Part shown: positions 1-13,300 of the stretch, one piece after another
Layout of the letters: each line of letters begins with the position of its first letter
Position numbering within the stretch: the first letter of the stretch is position 1
NCBI GenBank assembly: GCA_012064415.1
Contig: SSNU01000061.1
Coordinates: forward strand, 248,001-312,000
Direction of reading: 5' to 3'
DNA: 64,000 nucleotides
Source: Gyrodactylus bullatarudis
Taxonomy: Eukaryota; Platyhelminthes; Monogenea; Gyrodactylidea; Gyrodactylidae
Translations under genes and position numbers: made by a program
The notes under the pieces: model-generated
Seen by the model: the letters and a program-made list of their open reading frames with translations, nothing else
Databases searched by the model: none
Told to the model about the DNA's origin: nothing

Positions 1-840
1 ATACTGGAGATGTATTTGCATTGTACACACGTGGAAATGAGTATATGACAGGCATATAGGCAAATGTAGAATTATAATTAGTCATGACAAATGCTGTAGT
101 GATATTTTATTATCCATGTTGATATCAACAAAATGATTCATTGAATAATTAAGAAAGAAAACAACATAAAATAAGAACTTAGAATAACTCGACATCAAAT
201 TGTAAATAAGCCGAGACGAAATAACAGGAAATAATTATTTGATGGGTCAGCTCAAAACTCATGTTACAAGAAATTCATGATTGGTCAGAATCAAGTATTG
301 TACTTTATTCATTAAAAATATGTATAAATATTAGGATAAGACAAAATCTTTAACTCTTCAATTAGAAAATACTGAACCTTATGTTTTATGAAGGTGTCAA
401 ATTTACACCAGTATTTTTCAATGAATTTTACTACGAGAAATGATAACTTTTGAATAATTGGACACGCTATAATGATTTTAAATCAGATTTTATCATCAAA
501 TTATAATTTCAATACTAATTAGTATTGAATTTATTCTGAATATACCGGCGAAATTTTGGGAGAAATTAACGGTCTTAAGGAAAAAAGGATTTGTACAAAT
601 CAGAACATGCAAAATTTTTAACAGGGATTACGGAACATAAATAATCTATTGGAAGCATGAAATAGGAAAGTATTCGGGAAAAATTATGTCTCACTCTAAT
701 AAAAAATATATATTATATTTCGGTGTAAGGTCTGATGAGAACTGACGAAAATAAAAGCTTTAACCAATTCTCAGCAACAAATCAACATTTTCCAAGAAAT
801 AAGGCTGCCAGAAATTCATTATTAATATAATAAAACTCAC
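1..840. other. Intron or 3' flank of the kinase gene; nothing recognised
   Basis: AT-rich non-coding sequence. The kinase exon at 841-1301 ends on a clear GTGAGT donor, so this stretch is presumably intron leading to catalytic-domain exons that lie outside the window. I see no exon carrying the activation-segment APE motif here. Confidence 0.5.
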
Positions 841-3800
841 TCCTTATTAGTTTTGCATTGATCTAGAGTACAGGAAAGACCAAAATCACTTAGTTGAGCA
901 GTGTAGTCTTGTCGAAGCATTACATTTGCAGGTTTCACATCCCTATGTACAACTTGATGCTTAAAATGAATGTAATCCAGTGCCTTGACAAGACCAACAA
1001 ATATTCTACATATAATTGCTTCGGGTAGATGATAAATTTTCTTCTGTTTCTGACGACTCTCAGTATCTTCATCGTTTCCATTTTCATCACATTTGCCGTT
1101 CTCGTCCATATTATGCTTAGTCATGACATCATTCAAAGATCCAAGGGGACACAGGTCCATGAGAAGACAGATAGTTCCGCTTGAAGGTTCATGGAATCCT
1201 CCATAGAGACGAAGGACATTCTCATGGAGCATAACACCTTGGAGGCTCACTTCTCGCTCAATTAGACTGTACTTTTCATCAACGAGATTCTTTGACAAAA
1301 TCTTAGATAATAAAAATATTTAAGAGTTTTCTAAAAATTTTGTTTGTTAGTAGGCGATTTTTTAATACATTATTAAGCTTGAAATTAATTTTATCAAAAA
1401 ATAATTCTTATATTGTAAAAGAATAAACGAATACAGAATAAACATTAAGAAAGTAGCATCCTATTTCATATCAATATAGGAGAACAACTTGGTCAAGAAG
1501 CAAGAGTAGCTATTCTTTGTTAGTGAATGATGAACAATATCTATTTGTGATATAAAAATATCACAAAGATATAATAGTGAATTATGAAATATGATTCTAC
1601 TCTATTCATTCAACGTTTTTCAATAAACTTTATTAACAAGGAGAGAGTAAATCATTATTACAAGAGGTTGTGGAGAAGAGTTCTTGAAATTAATAATGCC
1701 TATGGAAAATTGTAGATATTACCACAAGAGTCGGAGTATAAGACCCACCTTCACTCCATTCAAAATAACTGATGATATGACATTTGGAATGAAATATAAA
1801 AGGGATAAAAATGTCGCTTATCATTTAAGATGGCCGGAATATAAGATTGAAAAGAATCTCGAGGACTATGATTACATCCGCATGAATAGGTATGCTGTGA
1901 AGAATAAAATTCATACAGCAAAAGATTTGAATGATTTCAAAAAGAATACCAACTATCGCTTGATAAAGCCGAAAATTCATAATTACCCTCTTGTTGAACA
2001 GAAATACACAAGACCCTTTGGAATGAGATATAAGCAGAATACTTGTGAAATAGAACGTTTACTATGCAATCATTATTCTAAAGGGGACTGTAATCTGAAT
2101 AGAAATGTACCCAGGAGACGACCATTGATTGCTCAGAATAATTTGACCACGTTTTGTCGTTTTGCTGTACTAAACAATAAGAAAAACAGCCTACTTGATT
2201 CCTTGAAGAAGATTCAATTGAAAAGTCTGAATTTGGACAAGATAAAACCGAGAATCTCCACAAGGTGGAATCAAACCTTTGACAAAAAGCCAAAGGATGA
2301 ATGTAAAAGTTGAAAATATCCTAAAGAATAACTCCATGGATACAAAATGATAGTGTATAATAATAAAATCTATAGTACATTTTAAATTGAACGGATGAAC
2401 ACCCAAAACTTTTCCTTCTCTTGAGATTTTATTTAGTGGTCATTTCAATTAACCCTAAAAGGTATTAGCATAGTTATCCAAATAGATGTAGCTATTAACG
2501 GTGAATTTTTTTTATTGATTTCAAGGTTTGCAAAGAAATCAATTGTCACTATAAATTTTTCTTTAGAGAATCGTTCATTTTAACTGATTTCGGATCATCT
2601 TGATATATTAATTTTCAAAATCATAAATTCACCAAGAATAGCTTATTTGTACATTCGTAAATATCAGCACAACAGAAGCTCATAGTTGCATTTGAAAAGT
2701 TTGAACATTGTTCCAACAGCTCAATCAGTTCAGACAGTGCTTGTTTCAACCCCCCCCCCCTAGAAAGAACTGGAAATATTTACAGAATCTACATTACAGA
2801 TAAAGCAGAGCATTCTCTAAATTCTAATGGAAGATTTCTTCATTGGAAGAGATATCAAAGCATAAAAGTATGCTAAAGTATTCTTTTTTCCTTAATCAAA
2901 GAATAGTACAAGATTTATATACGAGAGTGATAAATATCTTGTAAAGTAAACTCATACTTGTAGAAAGAGTAATGAGAGTATATGAAATATCCCTAGAAAA
3001 TCCTAGTTTAAGCACATAGACTAGACACTTAATTGAGTCATTAGACTAGCAAGTAGAGCTGATCAGAATGAACTAAATGAGATATTGATCTAATTCAATT
3101 AATTAAATTATCGGAATAATATTATTATAATAATGTAAAAAGTTCAAATGATCAACTTTATTTTAAGGTTGACCCATTCTTCAGAATCCATCTTTCTGAA
3201 TATTGTATGCAGGTTTTGGAAAACCAAGTATCCAAATCTATTAAGTATTAACTATTTCAACATATTAAAGGAATATATTTAAAGGTATTTGCTTTAAACT
3301 ATTGATTAGGCTATGCTTTAAATAAAAGAATCACTCATATCAAAGTTATCATTGGTTTTTTCACACTAATAAAAATAAATTTCTTCTTCAATGAGTCATC
3401 ATTAAATGTAAGCTATTTTTTAATCAATCAAAAGTATTAATAATTCAACTATTTTTGATGATTACCTTCAAAGCTTTGTAGATGGTGAATTTACGTTTGA
3501 TGGGAGATGAATTGGCTTTGCATGTTTCGTGGCAATTACAAGAGCAAAAGAATTCTGATTCATTGGTAGGTACACAGGTTACGCTAACCTCGTAACAAAA
3601 ACCATAGGCACCCCGGCCGAGATGTCTGCTAACACTGAGCTGAATTGAATCTGGTTGTTCGTCAAGAATAATTCCTTTAAGTTCTCTCTCTAATTCTCGA
3701 TTAATTGGATTGTTATTTATCGGCTTGGAATTATTTGAATGATTCATCTCATCAGAGTCTGATCCACCATTATTCAGATCAGAGTTTGATGAGAACTTCT

Positions 3801-4129
3801 TTTGAAACCAATTCCGGAACGAACTCGATCTTCTTCGACTGAAATATACATGATAGATTAATTTCATGTATGACTAAACAAGCAATCCTTAAAAAGATGG
3901 AAGAAAACAAACTTTATTTTATCATTTTTGGGCGTAACAGGGGTCCTTAGACCCTCGACTGGTGTTTCTAACTGCGACAAGTTGAAGGTTGATGTATTTC
4001 TTATGGGTGATGGACTATGAGAATTCTCAAAGCTTGACTTGTGACTGATGCCTCGGGGTGTATCGAAGGAATTCTCTGAATAATTTTGACCTCCACTTAT
4101 GTTCAATATTCGCAGGTTGCCAGTCTTTC
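841..4129 (-). CDS. Ser/Thr protein kinase, partial gene (three exons)
   Basis: Three minus-strand exons join in frame: 4129-3913, 3838-3466 and 1301-841, with introns of 74 and about 2164 bp. The first exon and half of the second encode a Ser/Thr/Pro-rich regulatory N-terminus with several SP and TP sites. The catalytic domain then begins with a glycine-rich loop (GRGAYGFCYEV). After a Cys-rich insertion comes the beta-3 lysine (YKALK, read across the splice into ILSKN). The last exon has the C-helix glutamate region, the catalytic loop HRDVKPANVML and the DFG motif. The activation loop and C-lobe are missing because the gene runs off the left edge. The true start lies upstream, as the 4129 exon opens on an acceptor in mid-codon. 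Unusual points are the Cys-rich stretch in the N-lobe and an acidic Asn/Glu-rich insertion before the catalytic loop. Kinase activity is likely; I cannot assign a subfamily. Confidence 0.8.
1696..2313 (+). CDS. CFAP77: CFAP77-like ciliary microtubule inner protein
   Basis: Single-exon gene of 205 residues. A longer frame opens with TTG at 1684, but the first ATG is at 1696. CFAP77 is a microtubule inner protein of ciliary doublets. The resemblance rests on memory of that family: a first TFGMKY motif (family TYG), a stretch reading DYIRMNRYAVKNKIHTAKD that parallels the family's MNRGAVKAGLVTA block, and a second PFGMRYK motif (family TFG) followed by a short helix. The protein is basic, as many axonemal inner proteins are. 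The family is usually about 280-320 residues, so this copy is shorter at the C-terminus. It lies entirely inside the 2.2 kb kinase intron on the opposite strand. Possible alternatives are other SPMIP/CFAP inner proteins. Confidence 0.65.
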   Translation: MPMENCRYYHKSRSIRPTFTPFKITDDMTFGMKYKRDKNVAYHLRWPEYKIEKNLEDYDYIRMNRYAVKNKIHTAKDLNDFKKNTNYRLIKPKIHNYPLVEQKYTRPFGMRYKQNTCEIERLLCNHYSKGDCNLNRNVPRRRPLIAQNNLTTFCRFAVLNNKKNSLLDSLKKIQLKSLNLDKIKPRISTRWNQTFDKKPKDECKS

Positions 4130-5465
4130 CTAATATGAAAAAAGAAGATAAATGCTAAATCTATCAACTTTGATCAATAAATTTGTAATAATTTTTTTTG
4201 TTCTCATTGAAAATCTAACAAAATAAAAGCAACGGATTGAGCAACCTATCAAAAGAGTTGCTTAGCAACATTGAGTTTAAATGGGTTCTTCCATTAAAAT
4301 CAAAACATTTCTTTGACAGGGAAAACAGCCAACTAATGCATTAAACCATCACAATTTGCAAACAAGAGAACGTAATTACTACAGAGGATATGTTCTTTCT
4401 GGCATATTTTTCAATTAGAGAGATATTCCCATGGTGAATTATATGAAAAACAGTCAGAGCAAAGAGAATAGTTTTTATCCTTGGATATATTTTTGTAGTC
4501 TAACACTTTTTCTCATGTTACTTTCCAGGTCAAGGAGAATAGGAAGAAATTTTGAGGGATTTTCATTTTTCTTGAGACTATACAGCTGCAGTAATGTAAA
4601 TAGATAACATTTTTATAGAATGATTTTCTTTCAAAAGTTACAAGTTATTTATTTTAAGTTGATATCAAAGGAAGAAATGTAGTATTTAACTAACCCGTGA
4701 CCATTTCAGCTAGAAAAATATAGAATAAAGTTCTTATTGTGATAGAAAATGCTGCTGAAAAGGAACAAAAATGCAATATAAAATAGAGAACAAACCTTAG
4801 AATGAATAAATCCAAGATTGTGAAGGATAATTCCAAAATAATTTTGAAAAAGGTGTGAACATGTTTACGTAAAGTTCTTGTTCAATATTTATGTTGAACC
4901 ACTGATCAAGAGACAAAATAAGAATGACAAAATAGTATAAAATGTCACTTTTATCTTAGATTATCTATAATCAACCAATGAGCGTGGACATTTTGAGCAG
5001 TAATATGGCATAAGGGAATAAAGCATATATATCATAACATTGTATATATTTATGTTTAATATTTATATACAACTCAGTACAGATAAAGTCAACAGTTTAT
5101 TCCTCAATGTAGAAATAAATCTCGTCTGTTGTAGTCTAAGAAGAGATTACATTTTCGAAGAGACTTTGATTCTCTTGAAGCTATTGACAATTTTTCTTGA
5201 AGTCCTAGAGAATTTTTTTCATGACTCGCATTCAATCTTTTGTCCTATGGTTTGTGAATGACCCATTTTTTGTTCCAAAAACAGATTATCTTTGTAGCTT
5301 TAGTAGATAGAGTTCAGGCGATTGCATATTTCTAGAGGTATGACTCCTCGATAAAAGTTAGCTTACTTTTTATCTATGACCCTGGGAAGTAGGTTTTCAA
5401 AAAACGTTTTAAACAAAAATTAATTTTTCGAAAAAATCAACTCTCTTTAAATTAGTATCGCGCGA

Positions 5466-5625
5466 GTTTGACGAATGATAGAGCCAAGAATTTTGCGTAT
5501 TCCAGGAGATTAATAAATTTCCTATCGAATGGGTAGTAAACGAAGTATTTTCTGATGCTTGAATGAATAATAATGAGTTGCTAAAATGACTTGTGATAGA
5601 ACTATCACTGTGGGACTTTAAGGGT
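5466..5625 (+). repeat. Diverged interspersed repeat, copy 1
   Basis: Shares ordered blocks with 8171-8330 (GTTTGACGAATGATAGA; TATTCCAGGAGATTAATA; CGAAGTATT; TGTGATAGAA). The copies have many differences and small gaps. No coding capacity seen. Confidence 0.6.
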
Positions 5626-8170
5626 TCAAAATATCAGTATTTCATTGCTTCAAATAATTTAAATCACCAAATTTTCTGAAACATAGTAATTCTCATATAT
5701 TTCAGTCACTCCAAATGTTTCGACGGCAATGGAAACTACGAAAGGAATGACAATTTCTAAATTGACTTAAAAAACCAATTTAAGATCCTTTTTTACTGAT
5801 TTCTAATCAAGCTCTAGAGTTCCAAAAGGCGAGCTCATTCATTAAAATTAATTTTGATAAACAGAAATGGTAACATCTGCTATATTATTTAAACCCTGTC
5901 TTGGAAAAATTAACAAACGATGGAAAAGAAGTAAATCTGGAAAGGCATAGCGGTAGGCTTGGAGAAAAAATAAATACCACTCCGGTGCTTCTAAGTAAAA
6001 CAAAAGAAAATTTTGAGATTTACACAAAATTATCTACGGCCAATTAATTCTTGAAAAAGAAGAAAAAGTTATGAAACCCATAAAACAAATGTTTTCCCTA
6101 ACAAACTACTCATTAGCAAACAAGATTTTTATGAAATTAGCTTTGCTTTTGGTTATGAGAAGATCTCTACTGAAATGAGCGATTTTCTGTCTGAAAGCCT
6201 AGACATTTCTTAATGAGGTTCAAATCTTGTAAAATGAGAGTTTTAGGAAATTCAAATTTGCATAAATGGGCATTTCATTGTTAAGAGGAAAAAGTGAATG
6301 GAAGGAAGTCCTAAGAATTGCAATTAAACTTTTGAATATCATGTCCTGAGTAAAATGACTATCAACATTTGCAGACAAAAAGAGAGAATTCCTTTTAGCC
6401 TGATTATCATCAGTTGATATCTCTTATTACTTGAATTAATTTATATTATAAATAGATCATAAGATATCATGGATTTAACTGAAACAAATTTTTTAATTAA
6501 TTCTAGTTGAAATTAATCTTGAGGACAATGAAAGCACCTTTCTCCCATCCTAAGATCCTTGATCACTCCTTATGAATGAAACCTTTAGATTGATTCGATT
6601 ATTTCAAAAAATTAATTAATTTTCAAGTATCAAATAAATCTATTGAATAACTTTTATGGCCAGGTAAGATTGCTAAAATTGGAAAAAATGTAAACCTTAA
6701 TTATTTAAAATGGTCTGAGAATTTGAACTAGATACAGAGGGATCTATAGTTCTAGACTATGAGATTGAGCGATATAAATAGTTAATAAAAGAATCCTAAG
6801 GCAGTTATTAACCAAACAGCTGGAAGGAAATAGTTGTTGTAGATAAAGATTTTTTCTTGACTTATTGTAGACAAATAAATTATATTTCTGATGAATCATG
6901 ATTTCTTGTTGGCTAAGCAAAGAGAATTTATTTTCTTCAAAGCAAGATGTTAGTGAAAAGCTTTTATTTCATGTAGCAAGCTCTATAGTCAGAATAATTT
7001 CATTCTCTTAATTGAAAGCAGAAATGTTGAAGATATTATACATTTTAGACACAAAATGCAACTGTGTCTCTCTTTAGCATCTTGGTTGAAAAAAATTCTT
7101 CAAGTTTATTTGATTTCTGAGATACATTCATGTTTCATTTGTTGAAGAAATTTACAAACTTGCTCTAGCCTATTGGTGCCACAATGTATTGTATTGTACC
7201 AATGACCACGTTTAACTAGAAGATCAATATCGGAACTTAGATAATCTTACTTTTACCACACATATATATTTCTTTCTATTAAATTTGCAAGTAGGGAAAA
7301 GATTAAAATAGAAGAATAAAAATATTGTTCACGGCCGTTGAAAGGTTGAAAAATGTTTAGAATTTAGAAATCTCTAGTCAATTTAAAAGAATCTTTTATT
7401 CGCTTTTATTTTAATTTTATACGTCCTGACATTTACAAGATCCATGAAGAAAAGCGTGATACAAAATTTCCAATAAAATTTTATATTATGTCAAATTTTC
7501 ACATGAGCTTTGAAAATGCACCAAGATTGAAAATTCACTACTTAGAAGGAGGGTCTTTTTAAAACTTTTAATATAAATAAATTCGACTGTGAGAAGTATT
7601 CTCAATATCTACGATAAAGTCCCTAAAATGAACTGTAAAACCTTTTATTTTGCCAAATACCGCTAACTTGGTATAAAAGACTCACTGAAATCAGATAGAG
7701 ATTTTGATCTTTTTGAGTTTCGATGATTCTGATCCTCACGTTCTGACTTTCGGCATCCTTCTCGATTGGTTGGGGTACACGGTATCCGAACCTGTGGCAA
7801 TATCGAAAGGGCACACATGAGACTATCGATGGATCTATGGGAAATGAATATTTTCAAAAGCCAGAAAAGAAACTAAAAAATCAGTTTATTAATGTATGAA
7901 TAGAAATATCGGTTATGGAATAATATGAATATACAAACATTAGAAAAACTCTTTAGTGAGATGAAATAGATGTAAAGGAAACCGTGACTTTATATTTTTA
8001 TTAGCTTTTTAATAACAAAAATACAATGTGATTGTTAGGAATTATGATGTTTTTATTATTGTTGTCGAAATACAATAGCTAGAATTTAAATACGAAACCT
8101 GTTTTGTTGAGATTTTTGAAAAAAACAATATTTTTTGTATAATTATTTAATATGCTTAAATGTATAACAC

Positions 8171-8330
8171 TATAGTTTGACGAATGATAGATTGCTGGGT
8201 ATTCCAGGAGATTAATAGATTTCCTATTGAATAGGTTGTTTACGAAGTATTGCCCTGAGTCTTAGAGGAATAATTATGTGTTGTTAAGATGATATGTGAT
8301 AGAAGTAACCCGGTGATAGTTCAAGGGATA
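8171..8330 (+). repeat. Diverged interspersed repeat, copy 2
   Basis: Second copy of the 5466-5625 repeat in the same orientation, with the same block order and moderate divergence. Confidence 0.6.
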
Positions 8331-10094
8331 GTTTACAAGTAAAAGTTTAAGTATTTTGAATCACTGGGCTTGCGAAATTTACTTCTAATTAGCACTACAA
8401 AGGATATACAATCTAGCTTTATATTTGCTGAAGGTCAAACCACTCAAACTTTGTATCGCGAATAAGACAAAAGAAATCCAAGTTCACACGATCTGCATTT
8501 TTTGTTTAATTCTCTTCTGTATTAGGTAAAAAAGACAAACATTACTTGCTAGGTTATCAATGGAAACTAGTTTTTGTGAACTGTTGTTAGATGCACTATT
8601 AATCGTGGATCTATCAGATACTTTCATCTTCTTCTAGAGTTTTATAAAATACAGGAAAATGTTTCGCCCACCACTTTTCACACTTTTAAACTGATCCAGT
8701 TGCCTAATCAATATAATATTGAAAGATATCATAAAGATTCTCTTTTTCATTTACTATTTTTTTCTAATTCATCCAGGATAAACAGAATAAAACCGACTGA
8801 AGTCTTACTGATTCTGATAGGTCAAAAAAGTTTTTTATTTGAAAATTTTTATCATTTTGTATATCTTATCACGGAAGCATAAAACGATATTTTGATGTGA
8901 AATTTGGTGGGATATTACAAAAATACTCGGAGATTGATTTTATCATATCGATAGGCGATTTTAGTCTACTTTTTATCATGCAATGTGATTTTAAAGAGTT
9001 TCGCGCTAAATCATCCAAATGCATTTACATAACATGCTTTTAATAATATAGGCAATAAATTAATGTTTTTGATGCAAGGTGAAGTTGGACTGATATAGTT
9101 ATCTCGTCCGCAAAACTCTCTATCACGATTCAAAGTTAATAAATACAAGTTTCTATCTAAGATTTTAAAGTAATATAGTTTAAAGTATAATTTAAAGTAA
9201 AATCTCTAATATACTTTTTCATAAGAATAGCCAAACGTCCAAGAAGCTTGCTTAATGAGGAAAAATGGATAAGAAATACAATTCTAATCGATTTTCATAT
9301 GAATTGCAAAAGTATATGATTTTAATCCTCATTCAGTATAATATAAATTTGTGTATCAATACATAAATGATTGAATCAATGTACAATATTAAACCACAAT
9401 TGTTTACAAAAATTGAAAAGAATGCTGTATCAAAATGTGATCCTCTCAGAGTTATTTATTTGATATTGACAACATTTGTGCAGAATATTGAAAGCTTCCT
9501 TGGTACTTTTGTGTAACTCAGGAAACGATACAGATCACATAATTTATAATACAACCTACATTTTTCTAACAAGAAATAATTTTCATGGTAGGTAACTAGG
9601 TTGTTGAAAGTTACATTAAACCATTTTTAATTATTGATAAATACAAAATTATCAAAATTTTTGTTCATGATTGATTTTCAGGTCACCCACAATGAAAAAG
9701 AAGAGAACTATGAAATTACATGAGATAAAAAGAGAAAATCATTTGAGAACTCTATACATGCAAGAAAGAAAATGATGTAAATGCAGCTCTCAACGTTAAA
9801 GGACAAAATACTGAAATAAACCTGTTTCCAACCATTGTAATTATTTGAAACCCCCAAGGTATGAAATAAATAAATGGGAAGGAAATATATCTTGCAAGGG
9901 AATAAAATAGATTTTAAACAGTGAATTGTTCATTGCAATAGTTCATAATGCATAATAATAAGAGGATCACGAATGAGTTAGTTAAGCTATAGCGAATAAA
10001 TCATAAATAGAAAACGTACTCAGATTTCATGAGGCTACAGATAAAGAATATATTTGAATAGATTTGAACGATAATATTGACGAACTTCATCAAG

Positions 10095-10314
10095 AATATT
10101 TTCGTTTGGTTCTAAACTCATAAGAAGGGTTAGAGAAAACTTGCTTATATTTGAGTGATTAACGTTATATTTCGCCGGGTCTCTGCAGACTCTACCCCGG
10201 TAACATGTAAATACTATTACAATGCAATATTCCCTTCAATATAACGTTTATCACTCAAATATACGCTATTTTTCTCTAACCTTCCTTATGAGTTTAGAGC
10301 CAAACGAAAATATT
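10095..10314. repeat. 220 bp foldback (inverted-repeat) element
   Basis: Two arms of about 79 bp (10095-10174 and 10236-10314) are near-perfect inverted repeats starting AATATTTTCGTTTGG and ending CCAAACGAAAATATT. They enclose a roughly 60 bp centre that contains a small GC-rich hairpin (CCGGG...CCCGG). No open reading frame is present. It looks like a non-autonomous foldback element or MITE; no clear target-site duplication is visible. Confidence 0.8.
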
Positions 10315-13300
10315 TGAATAGGATTATTTGTTGGCGGAGGTCTTTTTTACAGAAATGGAATCTATAAATTTTTAAATTGTTAAAAGTCTTATGAAAATGT
10401 TTATTATTTTGAACATAAGGGGGGATGCTAGTGGCTAAAAATTCAATTGATTTTTCTGCAAAGAGAAATTTTCTCTGGCAATCTGAAGAGATCTTGAAAA
10501 AAAGTGAATTTGAAATAAAAATAGCATAAAGACGAAATCAGTGTAAATATTTAAAATATTCTGAATCCATTGTCTGATTTCTCAGACAGATTTTGTATAA
10601 AATTTTTGGAGAGATGCTTTTGCGTCAAGATAATCAAATTTTAAATCGGAATGCTATTTGTTAAAAGCAAAAGTAATTAGGAATCAAATGCGCTTGGAAG
10701 AAAGTTTTTCAGGATTTTGATCTAATTTTGTTTGCACAAAACTACAGTCAAATGGTCCTTGTATGAGTCATAGGCAATTTCTATAATTTGAATTAATATT
10801 GAAAAATAGTTTCGTGAGGTTTACTAACCATCAGCAATAAATGCATATTTAGTCAAAGTATGCCAAAAGTACGATTGATTTTATTAGATACAATAATTTA
10901 GATTAGTTTATAGATTAATCAATAATAACAATTAATTGAGCATCTTAATTATAAATGTGTTAATACATGTATTTTCAAAAATTTCGCCTATAATAAGTTA
11001 TAAATGTGACTAACTTCTTTGGAATTCTATAATATAGAAAATAAATGATACAAACTGTATTGATACATATTGATTTAAATCATTTATTCAATAAATTTTA
11101 GTGGGTCTAGAAATATATGTACATAATTATTAATTAATTGAATAAATACAGAGTAGGTTACCCTTTCAAATTGTATTGTATGTTGTAGATATAACCTGAA
11201 GAATTGTAGATTGTAGAAGAAGCCAATATCATGGAATAACAAATTGCAGAGAATTCTCTTCTCTCTCAATATACAATTCAATCAAGGAGTAGAGAAAAAA
11301 GAGCTTCTAGCACATATATATAGATGAGTCAGACAGGTGAAAAAATCTATAATCCATTATAATGAAATGAATGGCTTTAACATGAAAAACAATACACCTT
11401 ATTACGTGTATTATTCAACAAGTTACACGTTGAAATCATCTTGAAAGCAAATTTTAATGCTATAAATCAGAGAATTTTTCCAAAGATAATTTAGATTATA
11501 TTTTTATAAAAACTATCGAAACTAAGCCTCGTGTTTATTTGGTTTATATTAGAACAAGGAAATAAAAGTTAAATAAATCGTAATCATTTCAAGGCTCCAT
11601 AATCTACAAGTGCATAGATATTAAAATAAAAATTGTTTATTATAATAATTATTGCCCTCTTGTTTTGAACAGAGTTTTTATTTTTTAATCGGAAAATATT
11701 CAACCCAAAATAATCATGGTAATGAAGATGGAATCAATTCATTTAACATGCGATCAATTGTGAAATTATTTCAAAATTATGTATAAAGTATTGATTAAAT
11801 AGTTCAACAAAAAAGTGTACGTTGCAACAAGCTCTCGGTATATATTGATTCGATTTACTATTTTTTCTGCATTTCATCATAAAAAGAGAAATTGACCAAG
11901 ATTGGATCTGTCCATAAAGTTTTTCCCATAAAATACTGTATTTTAAATCTTCCTCAAGAAATAGGAAGATTAATCAGAGTTAGAATTGTACTCAATACGA
12001 TTTTTAAATGGATAGCCGATTTAATATATGAAACTTTGAATTTGTATTTCTCAGGAAATTAAATATAGCAATGATCAAAGGATATATAGATATAAGGATA
12101 AGAAGTAGGCCCAATGCCAACTTTACCGAACCCAAATCAATTTGTTATTTTAGCTGCAATACTTTAAAAATGATATAAGTTAAGAATTCATTAAAGATAA
12201 TATTTTACAAATTATGAAAGAAATAGTGAACGTCAAAGAAAATAAGAACATAATGTAAGCTGAAAAAACACCAAAACTCTCCAATAATTAGCAACAGCGG
12301 AGAGAAAAGTGAAAAGGCTCACATAGGCCAAGGTAATTGGAGATAATAAGAATAGGTTTTTTTCGATACATAAGTTTGGTTTATATAGATTTATGAAGAA
12401 TTTCTCCGTCACCCAAACAACAGTACTGTCATCCCCTGCATTTTGTATAGAATTGAAAAGTTTGAGATTGAAGCTTCGTGCCCTTCCTGTCCTAGATGCC
12501 TGGTCACCGCTGTATCTTTCTTAAGATGATCGTTCCCTCTAGTTGATAACTTCCTAATTGTACGACCTATATATGTCTAATTTTACCATTAGAGGAAGAA
12601 AAATTCTGAAAAAAAATTATCTCATTTTTCAAATGTTAATTTGGCGCAAAATCCCACTTTTTTAAACTTTGAGCTGGAAGTTTTTATTGATTTGAAAGTG
12701 TAACGGTGGCCAAAAGAAGTTTTTTAGAATAAGAACTCGAATATCACATTCGAATATCTAACAGTTCCAATATTATTGAGGGATTTTGTATTATCGAAGT
12801 TTCAATGATTTTCATGTAGCAAAAGTAATTTCCCAAAAGATAATGAGGTTATCTTTTATTTCAGATTTTGCATAATCTAATTTAGGTTTTTTTTAATTTT
12901 CTTTTTTCGATAACAATTCTGGATCAAATTACGGCGTATTTGTGAAGGAAATTTTCAAACTCATGATAGGATCATTTCTCAAGAGAATTGATCTAGAAAA
13001 GATCCCTTTATCCTATTTGATATATAAAGGGATATGATATACCTTTTATACTACGTTATTGAATATATTCTTAATTAGAATATCTGGTAATTATGCAGCG
13101 TTTTTGTCTCACCAAAAAGCAGACAAAAATGTCAATCAAGCAAATTCTCAATAATACTTGAAAACCGGATGCATTTTTACCTAATTCAAAATGTAGTCGA
13201 GAGCTTTTTTCTAGAGAAGAATTTTCAATGATAAAATTAGATTCAAATTTGGGCAGATAAAATATAAAGATGAAGCAATAATTTTGTCTGACAGAGGTAT

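Larger units (their letters stand above)
4130..10094. other. Gene-poor AT-rich stretch with a diverged direct repeat
   Basis: No convincing exon seen; either a long 5' intron of the kinase gene or intergenic. It contains a diverged direct repeat of about 160 bp at roughly 5466-5625 and 8171-8330. Both copies share blocks such as GTTTGACGAATGATAGA and TATTCCAGGAGATTAATA, so this is probably an old interspersed element. All longer frames look random. Confidence 0.45.

Noticed and set aside
1684..1695. TTG start for the CFAP77-like frame
   Set aside because: Nuclear animal gene; the first ATG at 1696 is preferred. The same reasoning was used for PMVK (27475) and ATG10 (52260).
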